DNA of 64,000 nucleotides, taken from contig JASWHV010000018.1 of assembly GCA_030760725.1 (NCBI GenBank), forward strand, positions 20,616,273-20,680,272. Direction: 5' to 3'. Source of the DNA: Neostapfia colusana. Lineage: Eukaryota; Streptophyta; Magnoliopsida; Poales; Poaceae. The translations under genes were made by a program, and so were the position numbers. Positions within the stretch are counted from its first letter, which is position 1; each line of letters opens with the position of its first letter. The notes under the pieces are model-generated. The model did not search any database, was not told the origin of the DNA, and saw only the letters and a program-made list of their open reading frames with translations. This document shows, piece by piece, positions 1-11,500 of the stretch.

Positions 1-3000
1 CCAGGGCAGCAGAAGGGCGGAACTGGCACTCCCTGCCAGCCTCCGAGTCAGGAGGACAGCCCGGATCTGGCGCCGCTTCCTATGGAAGCAGCAAGAAGAT
101 CAAGAACCGGGGCGGTGGCAAGATGAAGCCACCGGCCACGGCTCCCGTTGCCGCAGCAGCGGCACCCAGTGGAGCTCGGGGGCCACGCCCCGACAAAAGG
201 CAGCGACAGTCACCAGCTCCAGATGGTGACCGAGGCGAGCTATGCCCCGTGCATGGCACCAGCCATCATACTGCTGCCGAGTGCCGGGAGATTTAGAAGC
301 TCGTGGAGCACTTCCGCAAAGGGAAGCAGCTGCGAACTGATGCCCCACCCTTTCGGCAAAGGGAGGGCAAGCAGAAGGTTGACGCCCCAGACAACGTCGA
401 CCACCAAGTGGGGTTCCAGGAGCCTCAGCGCGCCGTGAAGGCGGTGCGCAACCATGAGGACTCCAGCTCCAGTGATGACGAGCGTCGAAAGAAGCTCTAC
501 ATCATCTACGGTGGGTCAGCTGACCCCTCGACCCGAAGTGCAGTTAAGACTCTGCGCCGAGCGGTAGTGTCGGTGGCGCCTCTCCCAAGTGCCGCGCCGC
601 ACCTCAAGTGGATGGGAACTCCCATCAGCTTCGATGCCACCGACTTCCCCAGGAACATGGCTGGGGCCGGCCAACTACCGCTCGTGGTAGCGCCCACCAT
701 CGCCAACGTGAGGATGTACCACGTTCTGGTAGATGGCGGGGCTGGGCTGAACCTTATCAGCCGTGCAGCTTTTCAGAAGCTGCAGATCCCGATGGCCAAG
801 CTCACCCCATCGAGCCCGTTCTCAGGGGTAGGGTCGGGACAAGTCGTACCCTACGGCAACATCAGCCTTCCGGTGACCTTTGGGGCACCGGACAGCTATC
901 GGACAGAGTACATTCTGTTCGACGTGGCGGAGATCGACCTCCCCTTCAACACCATAATCGGCAGGCCAGTCCTATACCGATTCATGGCAGTAGCCCACTA
1001 CGGCTACCTTGTCCTGAAGATGCCCACACCAACGGGCGTCCTCAGGATTCGTGGAGACCGCACTGCTGCAGTGTCAGCCCTGGAAAAGCTCCAGGCACTT
1101 GCGACAGCTCGGGCGCCAGCCCTTGGCAGTGTAGAACAGAACCGGCTTCACCCGAGTGCACGCTACCGTGCCTCTACCGCAGCACCCCGCGTGCGACCCC
1201 TCGACGAGGGTGACGTCCCCCTGAAGGTCGTCCAAGTCGGCGCTGATGCTGCCCAGACCACCCGGATAGCCGGGGGCCTGGATAGCAAATAGGAAGGCGC
1301 GCTCATCACCTTCCTCCGGCACAACATCGACGTATTTGCGTGGCAGCCGTCGCAGATGCCGGGGGTCCCTAGGGAGGTGATCGAGCACCATCTGAACATC
1401 TTCCCTGACGCCCGGCCAGTCCAACAAAAACCCCACAAGCAGTCCATTGAGCGGCAGAACTTCATTCGTGAAGAAATCAAGAAGCTATTGGACGCGGACT
1501 TCATACGGGAAGTCCACCACCCTCGGTGGTTGGCGAACCCCGTCGTAGTCCCGAAGGCAAGTGGGAAGCTCCGGATGTGCATCGACTACACCAGTCTCAA
1601 TAAGGCATGTCCTAAAGATCCATTCCCTCTCCCTAGAATAGATCAAATAGTAGACTCTACATCAGGCTGTGATATGCTATGCTTCCTAGACGCCTACTCG
1701 GGTTTTCATCAAATCCCTATGTCTAGAGAAGATGAAGAACACACTTCTTTCATCACAGTAGACGGCATGTATTGTTATGTCTCTATGCCTTATGATCTAA
1801 AGAATGCTCTCCCCACCTTTGTACGTTCTATGCACAAAACCTTTGGGGAGTTAATAAGAGACTTAGTCGAGGTGTATGTCGATGACATCGTTGTCAAGGT
1901 CAGGCAGAGTTCATCCTTGTTAGATAACCTGGCCTTAGTCTTTGACAAACTGCGCTCCACACGCACCAAGCTGAACCCCGACAAGTGTGTGTTCGGCGTA
2001 TCCTCTGGAAAGCTCTTAGGATTCCTGGTCTCACACCGAGGGATTGAGGCCAACCCAGAGAAGATCAAGGCCATCGACCTGATGCAGCCTCCCGCCCGCA
2101 TCAAGGAAGTCCAGAAACTCACGGGATGCCTAGCCGCGCTGAGTCGGTTTATACCGAGGCTAGTGGAGCGAGCGCTCCCCTTCTTTAAGCTCTTGTGCAA
2201 GTCCGGTCCATTTGTTTGGACCGACGAATCAGAAGAAGCTTTCCAGGAGCTGAAGCAACTCCTGACGACCCTGCCTATCATGGTAGCCCCCGAGCCCAAA
2301 GAGCACTTGTTGCTCTACATCGCGGCGACAACCGAAGTGGTGAGTATGGTCCTCGTCGCCGAGCGACCGGACCTCTCGCCACCACAGTCTGCTCCGACAG
2401 CGGAAAACAGGCACCGGGAGACTCCGGAGGTCCAAGGCGGCCTCCCGGACCTCCAAGGCAACCTCCCGGGGGTCCAAGACGGCCTCCCGGACCTCCTCGA
2501 CAAGCTCCTGACGGTCCAACGGGACCTCCCGGACGTCCAACGAGACCTCCCGGAGCTCCCGAAAAACCAGCGGCACCCCCAGAGGCCCAAGGCGGCCGAG
2601 GAGCTTTTGAGTCTCAGCTCCCGGAATCTTCCCTGGACACACCTACCTCCGGTGGGCCTGAGCCAATGGATGAAGACATCTCTGGCCCGGGAGGGAGGGT
2701 CCGGACCATCCAGAGGCCTGTCTACTACATCAGCGAAGTCCTCCACGATGCCAAGACAAGGTACCTGGAGGTCCACAAGCTGCTGTATGCAGTGCTCGTA
2801 GCATCCAGGAAGCTCCGCCACTACTTTCAAGCCCACCGGATCTCGGTGGTCACCTCCTATCCGCTGAAGGCGATCCTCCACAGCCGTCATGTGACCGGCA
2901 ATGTCGCTAAGTGGGCAGCGGAACTGGTGGAGTTTGAGTTGGACTTCCTTCCTCGCCATGCGGTCAAGAGCCAAGCGTTGGCTGACTTCGTGGCTGAGTG

Positions 3001-4904
3001 GACGCCAACAAAGACTAACCCAGGGGGCCACGAAGACGGTGAACTGAAGCACCAAGCTCTGGTCCTCACCGGGCCTCACTGGATGCTCTTCTTCGATAGC
3101 TCCTCGCGAAAGCAGGGGGCTGGTGCCGGCGTACTGCTTCTCATGCCATCGGGGGAGCAGTTTGGGTACGTGGTGCGTCTCAATTTCAAGGCAACCAACA
3201 ACATGGCCGAGTATGAAGCACTCATCTTTGGCCTAAAGACAGCCCTGTCTCTAGGCGCTCGCCAGTTGTTGGCACAGGGCGACTTCCAGCTAGTTGTCAA
3301 GCAAGTTAAGGGTGAATGCTCATGCAATGACCCACAGCTAGCTGCTTATCTGCTCCACGTGCAGATGTTGGAGAAAGACTTCCTCGCCTTGGACCTGCGC
3401 CATGTACCGCGTGATGGCAATGCCGCAGCTGATGACCTCTCAATGAAGGCCTCCACCGGAGCCCCTGTGCCTGAAGGAGTCTTCGAGAGGACGTTGATGC
3501 GGCCCACAGCCCGGCCTGCCGAGCCGGGCGAAGGGGGCTGGACCGGCACCTCGAAGCTGGCAGTCCTGGCAGCCCTGCAGCCATGGACGCCACCAAGGAT
3601 CGTAAGCGTCACTGGGGACTCCGTGCAACCCAGCGCTCAAGATCCAGAAGCTCAAGTCAGACCCGACGCATGGATCACGGAGATCCAAGACTACTTGAAA
3701 GACAACATCCTCCCTGATGAACGTGTATCCGCTGAACGGATCGTGCGCATGGCTAAGAGGTACGTGCTGGTAGAAGGGGATATCTATCGGCGTGGCGCCA
3801 ACCACGTCCTATTGCGGTGCATAACCCAGGAGAAGGCTGCGACTTGCTCACTCAGATCCATGGAGGCGAATGTGGGAGTCACTCTTCCTCACGCACGCTT
3901 GTCGGTAAAGCCTTCCGGCATGGCTTCTACTGGCCGATAGCACTCCAGGATGCCGTCAAGCTGGTCGAGAGCTGCAAGGCGTGCCAGTTCCACGCCAAGC
4001 AGATCCACACACCAGCTCAGGCGGTACAGATGATCCTGCCTTCATGGCCGTTCGCCGTATGGGGGTTGGACATCCTGGGACCATTCCCTAGAGCCGTCGG
4101 GGGATTCCGGTATCTCTACGTCACCATCGACAAGTTCACCAAGTGGCCGGAAGCCACACCCGTCGTCACCATCAACAGGCAATCCGCAGTAAAGTTCATC
4201 AAGTCGATCGTCTGCCGGTTTGGGGTTCCAAACAGAATCATCACCGACAACGGGACCCAGTTCACCAGCGCAGCGTTCCAAGAATACTGCGAAGACCTCG
4301 GTATCCAGGTGTGATATGCCTCCGTTGCTCACCCAAAGAGCAATGGACAGGTTGAAAGGGCCAACGCCAAGATTCTTTGGGGCCTCAAGACCCGCACCTA
4401 TGATGGCTTGAAGAAACATGGCGCCAAGTGGGTGGACGAGCTTCCAAGCATACTGTGGGCTAACCGGACATCCTAGAGCCGGGCCACCAGAGAGACACCC
4501 TTCTTCATGGTGTACGGAGCTGAGGCTATGCTTCCCCCAGAGATCACCATGATGTCTCACCGTGTCCGAGCTTACGATGAAGCCGCGCAGGACAACCTCT
4601 GGTGTGAAGACATCGACCTCGTAGACGAGGCCCGATTACATGCAGCACTCCGCAATGCACGATACAGACAAGCGCTCCGGTGCTACCACCAAAGGTCTGT
4701 GCGTGTCCGGGAGCTGCAGGAAGGCGACCTGGTGTTGTGGCGCATACTTTCTCGTGAAGGGACCCACAAACTCTCCCCCAGCTGGGAAGGCCCCTTCTGA
4801 GTCACGAAAGTGTGCCGCCCCGGGTGCGTACGCCTTTCCACCGAGGATGGGGATCCGCTGCCGAACCCCTGGAACATTGACACCTCCGTAAGTTCTACCC
4901 TTAG
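1..4904 (+). pseudogene. Tat-type gag-pol polyprotein, broken
   Basis: The polyprotein would make capsid and replication enzymes. Visible in order: zinc-finger-like CPVHGTSHHTAAEC (about 246-287), acidic linker, aspartic protease with VDGGAG (about 731), RT with LDAYSG and YVDD (about 1876-1887), RNase H/connection with RPVYYISEV (about 2715), a second RNase H with FFDSSSR (about 3090) and NNMAEYEAL, then integrase with CKACQFH, the DILGP, TDNGTQF and QVERAN catalytic blocks, and a C-terminal end at 4904. In-frame stops are at 294-296, 1290-1292, 4312-4314, 4474-4476 and 4798-4800. Frame changes lie between about 2350 and 2640, near 3830 and near 4880. It cannot make a complete polyprotein. 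Confidence 0.92.
2427..2560 (+). repeat. Collagen-like Pro/Gly tandem repeat inside pol
   Basis: A run of imperfect units of about 42 bp, each with shorter sub-units built around GGTCCAAGACGGCCTCCCGG. In the frame that rejoins RNase H downstream it encodes PPGPPRQ and GGPRRPPGPPRQ-type segments. It lies between the end of the RT thumb/connection (VLVAER) and RNase H (RPVYYISEV), where related elements have a short linker. The pol frame also changes somewhere between 2350 and 2640, so repeat slippage may have caused the frameshift. Confidence 0.75.
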
Positions 4905-6117
4905 AGCAATAGTAGGACAGTCTCTTCTTTTTAATAGATCCCATAGAGTCCAGGAACAGCGCTCGGAGCAGCTAAGTTCTAGGGGACGATCCAGGACTAC
5001 GTTCAGCTTGGCCTGATTCCGACCCTAAGCGCGTAGAGTCTTGCTTCCCTTTTTAATGGGGCGGGTCGCTACCTCCATGTTTAGCATGCCTTCCTCCTAT
5101 GGAAATTTATAGGGAAAGAACCTGTCCTATTTTGCTCTTCCCTTGTGCTCATTCAAATTACGTATTAATTTTTATGACCGCACTTCTTGGGTATGTTCAC
5201 CATACACTCAGCCCCCCTTTTCCCCATTCTCACCTCTAGTCGGCATTTGCAATCCTACCTAAGACGGTCGCATTTGAGGTACCTGCCGATGGCCAGGGGG
5301 CCTCGAGCCCCCGGCACGTCGCGCACTAAAGTTCCCAAGCACCGTGCACCGGATCAGGATCGTAAGCCAAATAAGACTATGAGATAGGGAAGTGGGGAGC
5401 CCCAAAGAGAATTACGTTTCCCTTACTTGTGTGCAGGACCTTTCGGCCTTAGCTCCCCGCAGGAGTATGGTAGGAGTACCCGAGCAATTGGCCACACCTA
5501 CCAGGGGGCCGCTACGGGACCGCGCAAGACCAAGAGATCCAGACCCCGCCCCCACCGCAGGGGCGGGATCCGGAGGCCCCACGAATCTGGCGGGGTCGAA
5601 GCCCCCCCTCTCCTCAGCGGGTAGCTCCGGACCTGCCACATGGCCGGCAGAGCCGGGCCTCGCCCCCTCCGCAGGGGTGAGCTCCGGAGGCCCCACGTGT
5701 CCCGCGGGGCCGGACCTCCCTCTCCTCAGAGGGGAGCTCCGGGGCCGCCACGTGGTTGGGATATTCGGACCTCTCCGTCCTCATGGGGCGAGCTCCGGAG
5801 ACCTCCGGGGGCCCTTAATACAATAAGGACCCGGGGAAGATGTCTGTGCAGAGCTTCGAGATTGGTGAAGGCCTCTGAGTACCTTGCGGAGCTAAGGGCT
5901 CGGCCAGGCGAAACCAAGAAGAAGACAAAAGCATAACAGGCACAAAAGGTCACAAGAGTCTATTTATTCATGGCTCCATGAGCTGGACTACAGACTCAAA
6001 AAAAAGGAGAGAGATACAAGTCCTAGGGTTAGGGTTCCTCTGGCCTGCACCGGAACCTAGAGGCTACAAGGGCGGCCAAGTTCACAACTTCAGCCCTGGC
6101 GGTTTCCTCCCGCTCCG
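4905..6117 (+). other. Tat element 3' non-coding region
   Basis: After pol ends there is no supported sense gene. The stretch includes an AT-richer section (about 5040-5220) and a GC-rich repeat block at 5540-5812 that matches the repeats in the LTR. Open frames here are short, overlap each other and follow the repeat periodicity, so I do not call them genes. Confidence 0.7.
5540..5812. repeat. Tandem ~55-bp GC-rich repeats with G-box cores (internal copy)
   Basis: About five diverged units, each a small hairpin (CTCCCTCTCCTCAGAGGGGAG type) followed by GAGCTCCGG and CCACGTG. CACGTG cores are at 5694-5699 and 5749-5754. The same family forms a seven-unit array inside the LTR at 7131-7511, so the element has spread it to two places. 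Confidence 0.8.
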
Positions 6118-6605
6118 CTACTCGAGCATAGGGATCACCTCGGCCACCTCCAGAGCAAGGGCCGCTGTCATCTCCAGGCTGAAGCCAAGGGAGACCAGGA
6201 GCTCCTCTACCTCGCGGTGGGCTGCCGGCGAGGACTGCTAGAGCCCGCCGTCGCCGCCAATGGAGCAGGGGATACTTCAGAAGCCCCCCTCGGCGCTTCA
6301 GCAGTTTCCTTGGAGACTCCACCGCCTGAAGCCCTCCTCGGCGCGTTAGCAGTTTCCTTGGAGACTCCACCGCTTGAAGCCTTCCTCAACGCATCAGCTG
6401 TTTCCTCGGAGACTCCACCACCTGAGGAGGGAGGACGCGACGCCTAAGAACCTTCAGCCTGTCTTCGCTCAAGAGGAGTCCCGTCGGGATGATGAGCCCG
6501 TGACCTCTTGGGGTCGCCACCGGACGGGGCGCCATCTCCAGAAGCAGGGCGTGCAGGCTCCCTGGATCGAGCGCACTTCTCTTCCGGAGGCGGGTTGGAA
6601 GCCAT
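6118..6605 (-). pseudogene. Antisense ORF in Tat element 3' region, broken
   Basis: Read against gag-pol, an ATG at 6605 opens MASNPPPEEKCARSREP and runs 53 codons to a TAG at 6444-6446. The same frame then stays open for 78 more codons, across three 48-bp repeats, to a TAG at 6207-6209. A one-base shift just before that stop gives EVEELLVSLGF and then MTAALALEVAEVIPMLE, ending at 6118-6120. A TATAAAA box sits about 51 bp upstream of the ATG. Extra ORFs antisense to gag-pol near the 3' end are known in some Tat-lineage elements (Grande and Retand are ones I recall). I do not recognise the product. The reading is plausible but disrupted. Confidence 0.5.
6283..6426. repeat. Three tandem 48-bp repeats
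   Basis: Units at 6283-6330, 6331-6378 and 6379-6426 share GTTTCCTTGGAGACTCCACC. Each equals 16 codons, so copy-number change keeps frame. On the - strand, in the antisense ORF, they encode GGVSKETA-type repeats. Confidence 0.88.
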
Positions 6606-7081
6606 GGCAGAAGACAAGGGTGCAGGAACTCAAGGAAAGTGCAAGCGTTGGGAAGTTTTATAAGGGGAGCCTACCCGCGTTGCGGCTTCCCTTCGCACTT
6701 CCCAGGTGTGATTCAAAGCGGTTCAAAACTCTTCGAATATGCCGCATGGGCAACCGCTTCGGCTCCAAGACCAAGCGCCGATGACAAGTGGACCCAAGTC
6801 GTCCAGCTGAAGCGGCGGGCCAAGAAGTCAGTCTCCCAAGGAGACGAGCCGGCAAGGCGCTTCGGCGGTTCCCGGAAAAAGCGCCGCAACATGCAGAAGT
6901 GGTAGCCTTGGGAACCGCCGCAGTAAAAGCAACCATGAAGTGGGCTCACGCTCCCACGATCCCGCGATTGTTCGTGCTCCGGCAACGGTCAATGCGGGAC
7001 TTAGAGAAAGTGCGTGGAACGGAAGAGACAGAGGCCCCACCTCGGGCTCGCTATCTCCCCCGAGATGGGCCCGGGGGCCAC
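6606..7081 (-). promoter_or_regulatory. TATA box of the antisense ORF, and spacer to the 3' LTR
   Basis: A TATAAAA motif lies on the - strand at 6656-6662, about 51 bp before the antisense ATG. The rest, to the LTR edge, shows no gene. The purine-rich GGGCCCGGGGGCCA at about 7067-7080, directly before the LTR, is the candidate polypurine tract for + strand synthesis. Confidence 0.5.
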
Positions 7082-7130
7082 TGTCGGTACCCTCGATACG
7101 GGGTACCCTCGCGCACAGGCGGAAATGCCT

Positions 7131-7511
7131 AAGGACCTCGCCCTTCTCCGCAGGGAGAGCTCCGAAGGCGCCACGTGTCCAGCAGGGCCGGACCTCCCTC
7201 TCCATAGAGGAGAGCTCCAAGCTCGCCACGTGGCCAGCAGGGCCGGACCTCCCTCTCCTCAGAGGAGAGCTCCGGACTTGCCATGTAGCCAACTGAGCCG
7301 GACCTCCCCCTCCACGGGGAGAGCTCCAAAGGTGCCACTTGTCTAGCGGGCCGGACCTCCCTCTCCTCAAAGGAGAGCTCCGGGCCCGCCACGTGGCCAG
7401 CAGAAGCCGGACCTCCCCCCTTCACGGGGAGAGCTCCGAGGACTCCACGTGTCCCGCGGGGCCGGACCTCCCTCTCCTCAGAGGAGAGCTCCGGACCCGC
7501 CACGTGGCCAG
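7131..7511. repeat. Seven-unit ~54-bp G-box/ABRE array in LTR
   Basis: Seven units, each with a hairpin such as CTCTCCTCAGAGGAGAG followed by GCTCC and a CACGTG site. Intact CACGTG cores are at 7172-7177, 7227-7232, 7390-7395, 7446-7451 and 7501-7506. Units 3 and 4 carry damaged cores (CCATGTAG, CCACTTGT). Two flavours mix: GCCACGTGGC (palindromic G-box) and CCACGTGTCC (contains ABRE core ACGTGTC). They lie about 400 bp upstream of the TATA box, where an LTR enhancer would be. Confidence 0.85.
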
Positions 7512-7909
7512 CAGAACAACGCTGCCTGCCCCCGCGCGGTAGGAAGCGGGCGTAAAGACGCGCCATACCTTGCCCGTACAAGGTATTCAAGGCCCGCTCC
7601 TTCCCAAGACGCAGAGACGCGGAGCACGCCTCTGTCAGGTGCCATTGCGCCCAGTCACATCGCGGACTGGCGTGCCATGTCAGAGCATGCCCGCCAATAA
7701 ACACAGCAACAAGACATCCCCTGCCGCCCCTGCCATCATCAACCACTACGACTAGCTTGCGGCATGGGCAGGGCGGCAGAACAAAGACTCGGAAGCCTTC
7801 GCCAGAGACAACTACTGGCATAACTGCAGGTACGGTAGTCGGCAGGCAATCTCCCCGGGACCACCTATCAGGTCCCGGGCCCACCTTGTAAGCCACTCGA
7901 GCCTTGGAC

Positions 7910-7916
7910 TATAAAA
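7910..7916 (+). promoter_or_regulatory. TATA box of Tat LTR
   Basis: TATAAAA within GGACTATAAAAGGCTCGG, in the second half of the LTR, where a plant LTR promoter is expected. Transcription would start about 30 bp downstream. Confidence 0.75.
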
Positions 7917-8219
7917 GGCTCGGGTAGGTAACGTTAGCAAGGGTTCGAACCCTGTGAACTCGCACTCTAGACATCACTCACCCTCAAGCTCAGGACTCCG
8001 GTTCTGAGCAGCAAGCAATACAGCGAGCACCTCTGCTCACCGTGGACGTAGGGTTTTACGCTCCGGCGGCCTGAACCACGTAAAACTCGCCATGTCAAGC
8101 TTCTCCCTCACTCGTCCCTAACCCTGAAGCTCTCCGCAAGTGTCTAGCCCCTCCGAAAAAGAACCTCCGCGGGCTGCCCAGAGCAGGTCCGGGGGAAACG
8201 TCGACCACACACTTCGACA

Positions 8220-8576
8220 AAGCATAATGTGAATGTTGATGCCTTGTTTGGAATATAGAAATCATAAACACTAGCATATATTTCAAGAATTCATGTACCG
8301 ATGATAGTCTTGTTTAGAACATAGAATACTCGACTTGTATATGTGCTAGTAATAAAATTTAGAAATGGAACATTCTGCACTAAGTAGCTGAGCATCAAAT
8401 TTTCTCGCAATTTTCCAAGCATTTTTGTTTTCAGATCGGCATGCTGTAGATGTTCAGTTGTTTTTTGTATTCGTTTTCTTCCATATGACGTAGGTATTCA
8501 GTCTTTTGCATCAATAACAGGCACTACGGATTGGGTATAGAACAAATTGATAGGAACCAAACAGTCTGATGAAGAA
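8220..8576. other. Unassigned AT-rich DNA left of the chromovirus array
   Basis: About 360 bp with no gene or recognisable repeat. It is the left flank of the next insertion. Removing that insertion joins it directly to 35045 onward. Confidence 0.6.
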
Positions 8577-8581
8577 TTAGT
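8577..8581. repeat. Target-site duplication TTAGT (left)
   Basis: TTAGT directly before the TG of the leftmost LTR. It matches 35040-35044 after the rightmost LTR exactly. Confidence 0.9.
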
Positions 8582-11500
8582 TGACACGACCCCATTGGTC
8601 CTGTCGAGCCAGGATCACACTGAGGGGTGCTGCGTTGCACAGCACCGGATAACACACGTCAAAAGGTACAAAGCGGAAGCAGAACTTTTATTACATAAAC
8701 AGGTTTATGAACATGTTTACATCAAAATAAGTTTAGTCTACACTCGCGGGCGTAGACTAAGCATCAAGTGCACGTTCAGCCCTTGAACGTGTCCTTGCTA
8801 GCACACACACACACTAACTCTGCGGCGTGCACGACTCCCACTCGACGGGGTTCCCCTCCTGGGGTTCCGTCTCCTCTTCGGGAGTCCCTTCCTCATAGAA
8901 CCCTGCAAAAGCTTCAAACACAAGCAGTGAGCACGAAGGCTCAGCAAGTCTGACCCGTCTCACCTAAACATGGAACTTCTACATGAGGGTAATGGGTTGC
9001 ATGAGGTAAAAATCATTTGCAAGGACTCGCCTAATTAGTAGAACCTTACTTTCAAGTTTTAGCAGCAGGTTGTGGAGAACCTTACGCTAAGGCACAAGAG
9101 AGAGCCGCAATCAAACAAGAAACGCATTTCTCTCATGTACTTTGCCCAAAGTTGAAAAGAACTTTAATTAGCTCTAAGCTACAGCATATCATTAACAATC
9201 ACTGTCCAGCTTTCAATCAGCAACATTTTAACATGTAACTAGCCTGTTCTTTCTACGTCACGGTACAGTGAACAAGTGGTACTCACTGACCGCGAGGGAC
9301 GGCGATTATAATCGATTTACACCTGCAGGGTTACCCGAACAACCCGTCACGTACGCCCGTACTCGATGTTGCCTACAACAACCATCACGGACGCCGTACG
9401 CGACTACCTTTCACCCGTTAGCCAAATATTGAACCGGTCCCATCGTCCCGAGCAAGAGGTCTCTGCACGCGCATCTCCGTGTCGCCAGCCGATTTACACC
9501 TCAAGCTCTCAACCTACCCTCTGAACGACGGGCAATGCCTCAATAACCAGCTACCCGAGTTACATCAGTTTCCCGGTTCCCATATAGCCGGTAGGTCTTC
9601 GGTACTGTTCTAGCTTGTTCAACAGGCCCGCACACGGCTCGGTCCTCAACCGACACAAGCGGAGCTACAGCACACAGGCCCCAAAGTCCTTCTGCCCTTA
9701 CTCTCCGCTCGGTCTCATTTTCTTGCCATGTGTATCATGTGCTATCTCTACCCGAGCAATGTGCCTCTAGCCCATTCTCACGAGTAGTTCCAACTACTCG
9801 ACTTGTACCGAATCCTACTCTATCCTAGCAATGCAGTGGCTAACGGGGTTTGCAATCCTAAACCCCAACCCATGGTTTTCTTGGCTATGCAGTGGGGTTT
9901 CCAAACAAGACTCTAATGCACAGAATAAAGGAAACAAGTATGTGCTCAAAACAATAAAAATTTGTAAAATGGTTAATGCAAACCGGAGCTTGCCTTGCTG
10001 CTCTTGGTCGTAGGCTAGCTGTTCCTCCGGAGTAACGAAGTCTAGGACTTCGGGTTCCTCCTCGACCTTAGCGACTACATGATAAGAGCAATGTATGTAT
10101 TAATTTAAATGCATTTGTATTATCTTTGAAGTTGTGAAGTCTATAACCTTTGCTAGACAGACCTAATGACTGTGAAACTTTTACTGTGGCTTGGTTACAA
10201 CCTAAACAGAGACTTGGTCAAGTTTTAGTTGCAGCAAAGCTCATTTGAGCCCTCCACAATTAATTATGTCCTTGACCTTAATTGGAACTCTTAGGGTGTT
10301 CTAGGAATTTTCATGAGACAAACTATGACTTTCTGAAAACTAGATTTTCAGAGGGTTCTAATGGAGTTGGTCTCACTTAATTTGGAAGTCCCTAACTAAA
10401 GATATGAGCTAAACTATTTCAGAGCAAATTCTGTAAATGTTTCTGAACATTTTCTATTTTCTCTGGAACAGTTTCACTAATCACACCATTAGGTGGATTA
10501 AATGAGCTCAAATGGATCTGAAATTTTTATGGTAGTTCAGGGATATTTTGGTGAATTTCCCAGCAAAATTTCAGGATTTTCCTCCACAGGATTCTCCAGT
10601 TAAAATTCCTAACAGTTTAAACTTTGAGGAATTAATTCTGGAAAATTAAGGGTTTTCATGAAGTGAAACTTGATTTGCTGGAAAGTACTCGGAGAGCTGA
10701 ATCCAGCAAAATTTGGTTCACTCAATTTGGAGCTTTCTAGCCAAAGTTATAAGGATTTGAAGTTTGAACTGAAACTAAAATTCGGGAAAAAGTTTAAACT
10801 CTGGCTTGTGGGCCCCGCACACAGTGCGTCGTCTCCCTCCTCGCGCCAACTGCGCGGCGGCGGCGTTCTCCAGCGACCCTCACCGGAACTGAGTTCCCGG
10901 CCACCCCCCGGCCCGAAACTTGCCGCCTGCCCCTTCACTGACCCCCTGGACTCGATGGTGGGGTCGCCGGCCGCCGGCGATGACCGGAAACCCGTGCGCA
11001 CCGATGACAGCACCTGCTAGGGTTCCGGTGAGGTCGGTCCCGCTCTCCCGTGCACCAAATCGACCGGAAATCGGTCGGAGAGCATCAGTAGAGCATGGGA
11101 AACACGAACCAGGGCTGGGTGGAAGCTAGAAATGCCGGCAACTAGGCTCTCGACGGTGAGCCGAGGTGTTCAGCCATGGCGGCGGGGAAAACAGCCATAT
11201 CATGGCCGATTCTCGATGGTTTTCTCTAATTCCAGTTCGAGCGTGGGCGCTATCGTGCGTAGAAGCTACTAGGTAACGAGCTCGTCCAACCCTCGTGCAT
11301 AGAGCACGAATTTCACCCGAAGGTGAGCTCGGTCCTTATGAACTGATCAAGAGTAAATTTGGAAATTCTCGGCCGAGGGTTGATCAATCGCCAAACGGCT
11401 TTCGGCTACTCCATCTACATACAATCACGCACCTTTCTTGTGTAGAGAAGAGGACGTGACAACGGCTGTGCTGTGCTGTCCACGAGAGCCCGATCGGCGG

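Larger units (their letters stand above)
1..8219 (+). mobile_element. Ty3/gypsy Tat-type LTR retrotransposon, 5'-truncated by window edge
   Basis: This is the 3' part of a large gypsy element on the + strand. Seen in order: a gag zinc finger near 246-285, protease, RT, RNase H, a second RNase H-like domain, integrase ending near 4904, a 2.2-kb non-coding tail with repeats and an antisense ORF, and one LTR (7082-8219). The second RNase H between RT/RNase H and integrase, the protease motif VDGGAG and the lack of a chromodomain place it in the Tat group. The 5' LTR and PBS lie left of the window, so no target-site duplication can be checked. It is decayed, with at least five stops and three frameshifts. 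Confidence 0.9.
7082..8219 (+). repeat. 3' LTR of the Tat element
   Basis: The left edge is TGTCGGTACC right after a GC-rich polypurine-like tract. I place the right edge at 8219 because the sequence there ends in CGACA, a perfect inverted match to the TGTCG start. It holds the seven-unit repeat array (7131-7511) and a TATA box (7910-7916). With no 5' LTR in view, the end is by terminal motif only; 8207 is the alternative. Confidence 0.7.

Noticed and set aside
7129..7896. 255-codon - strand frame in the Tat LTR
   Set aside because: Its protein is just the ~54-bp repeat read through; low complexity and no conserved motif.
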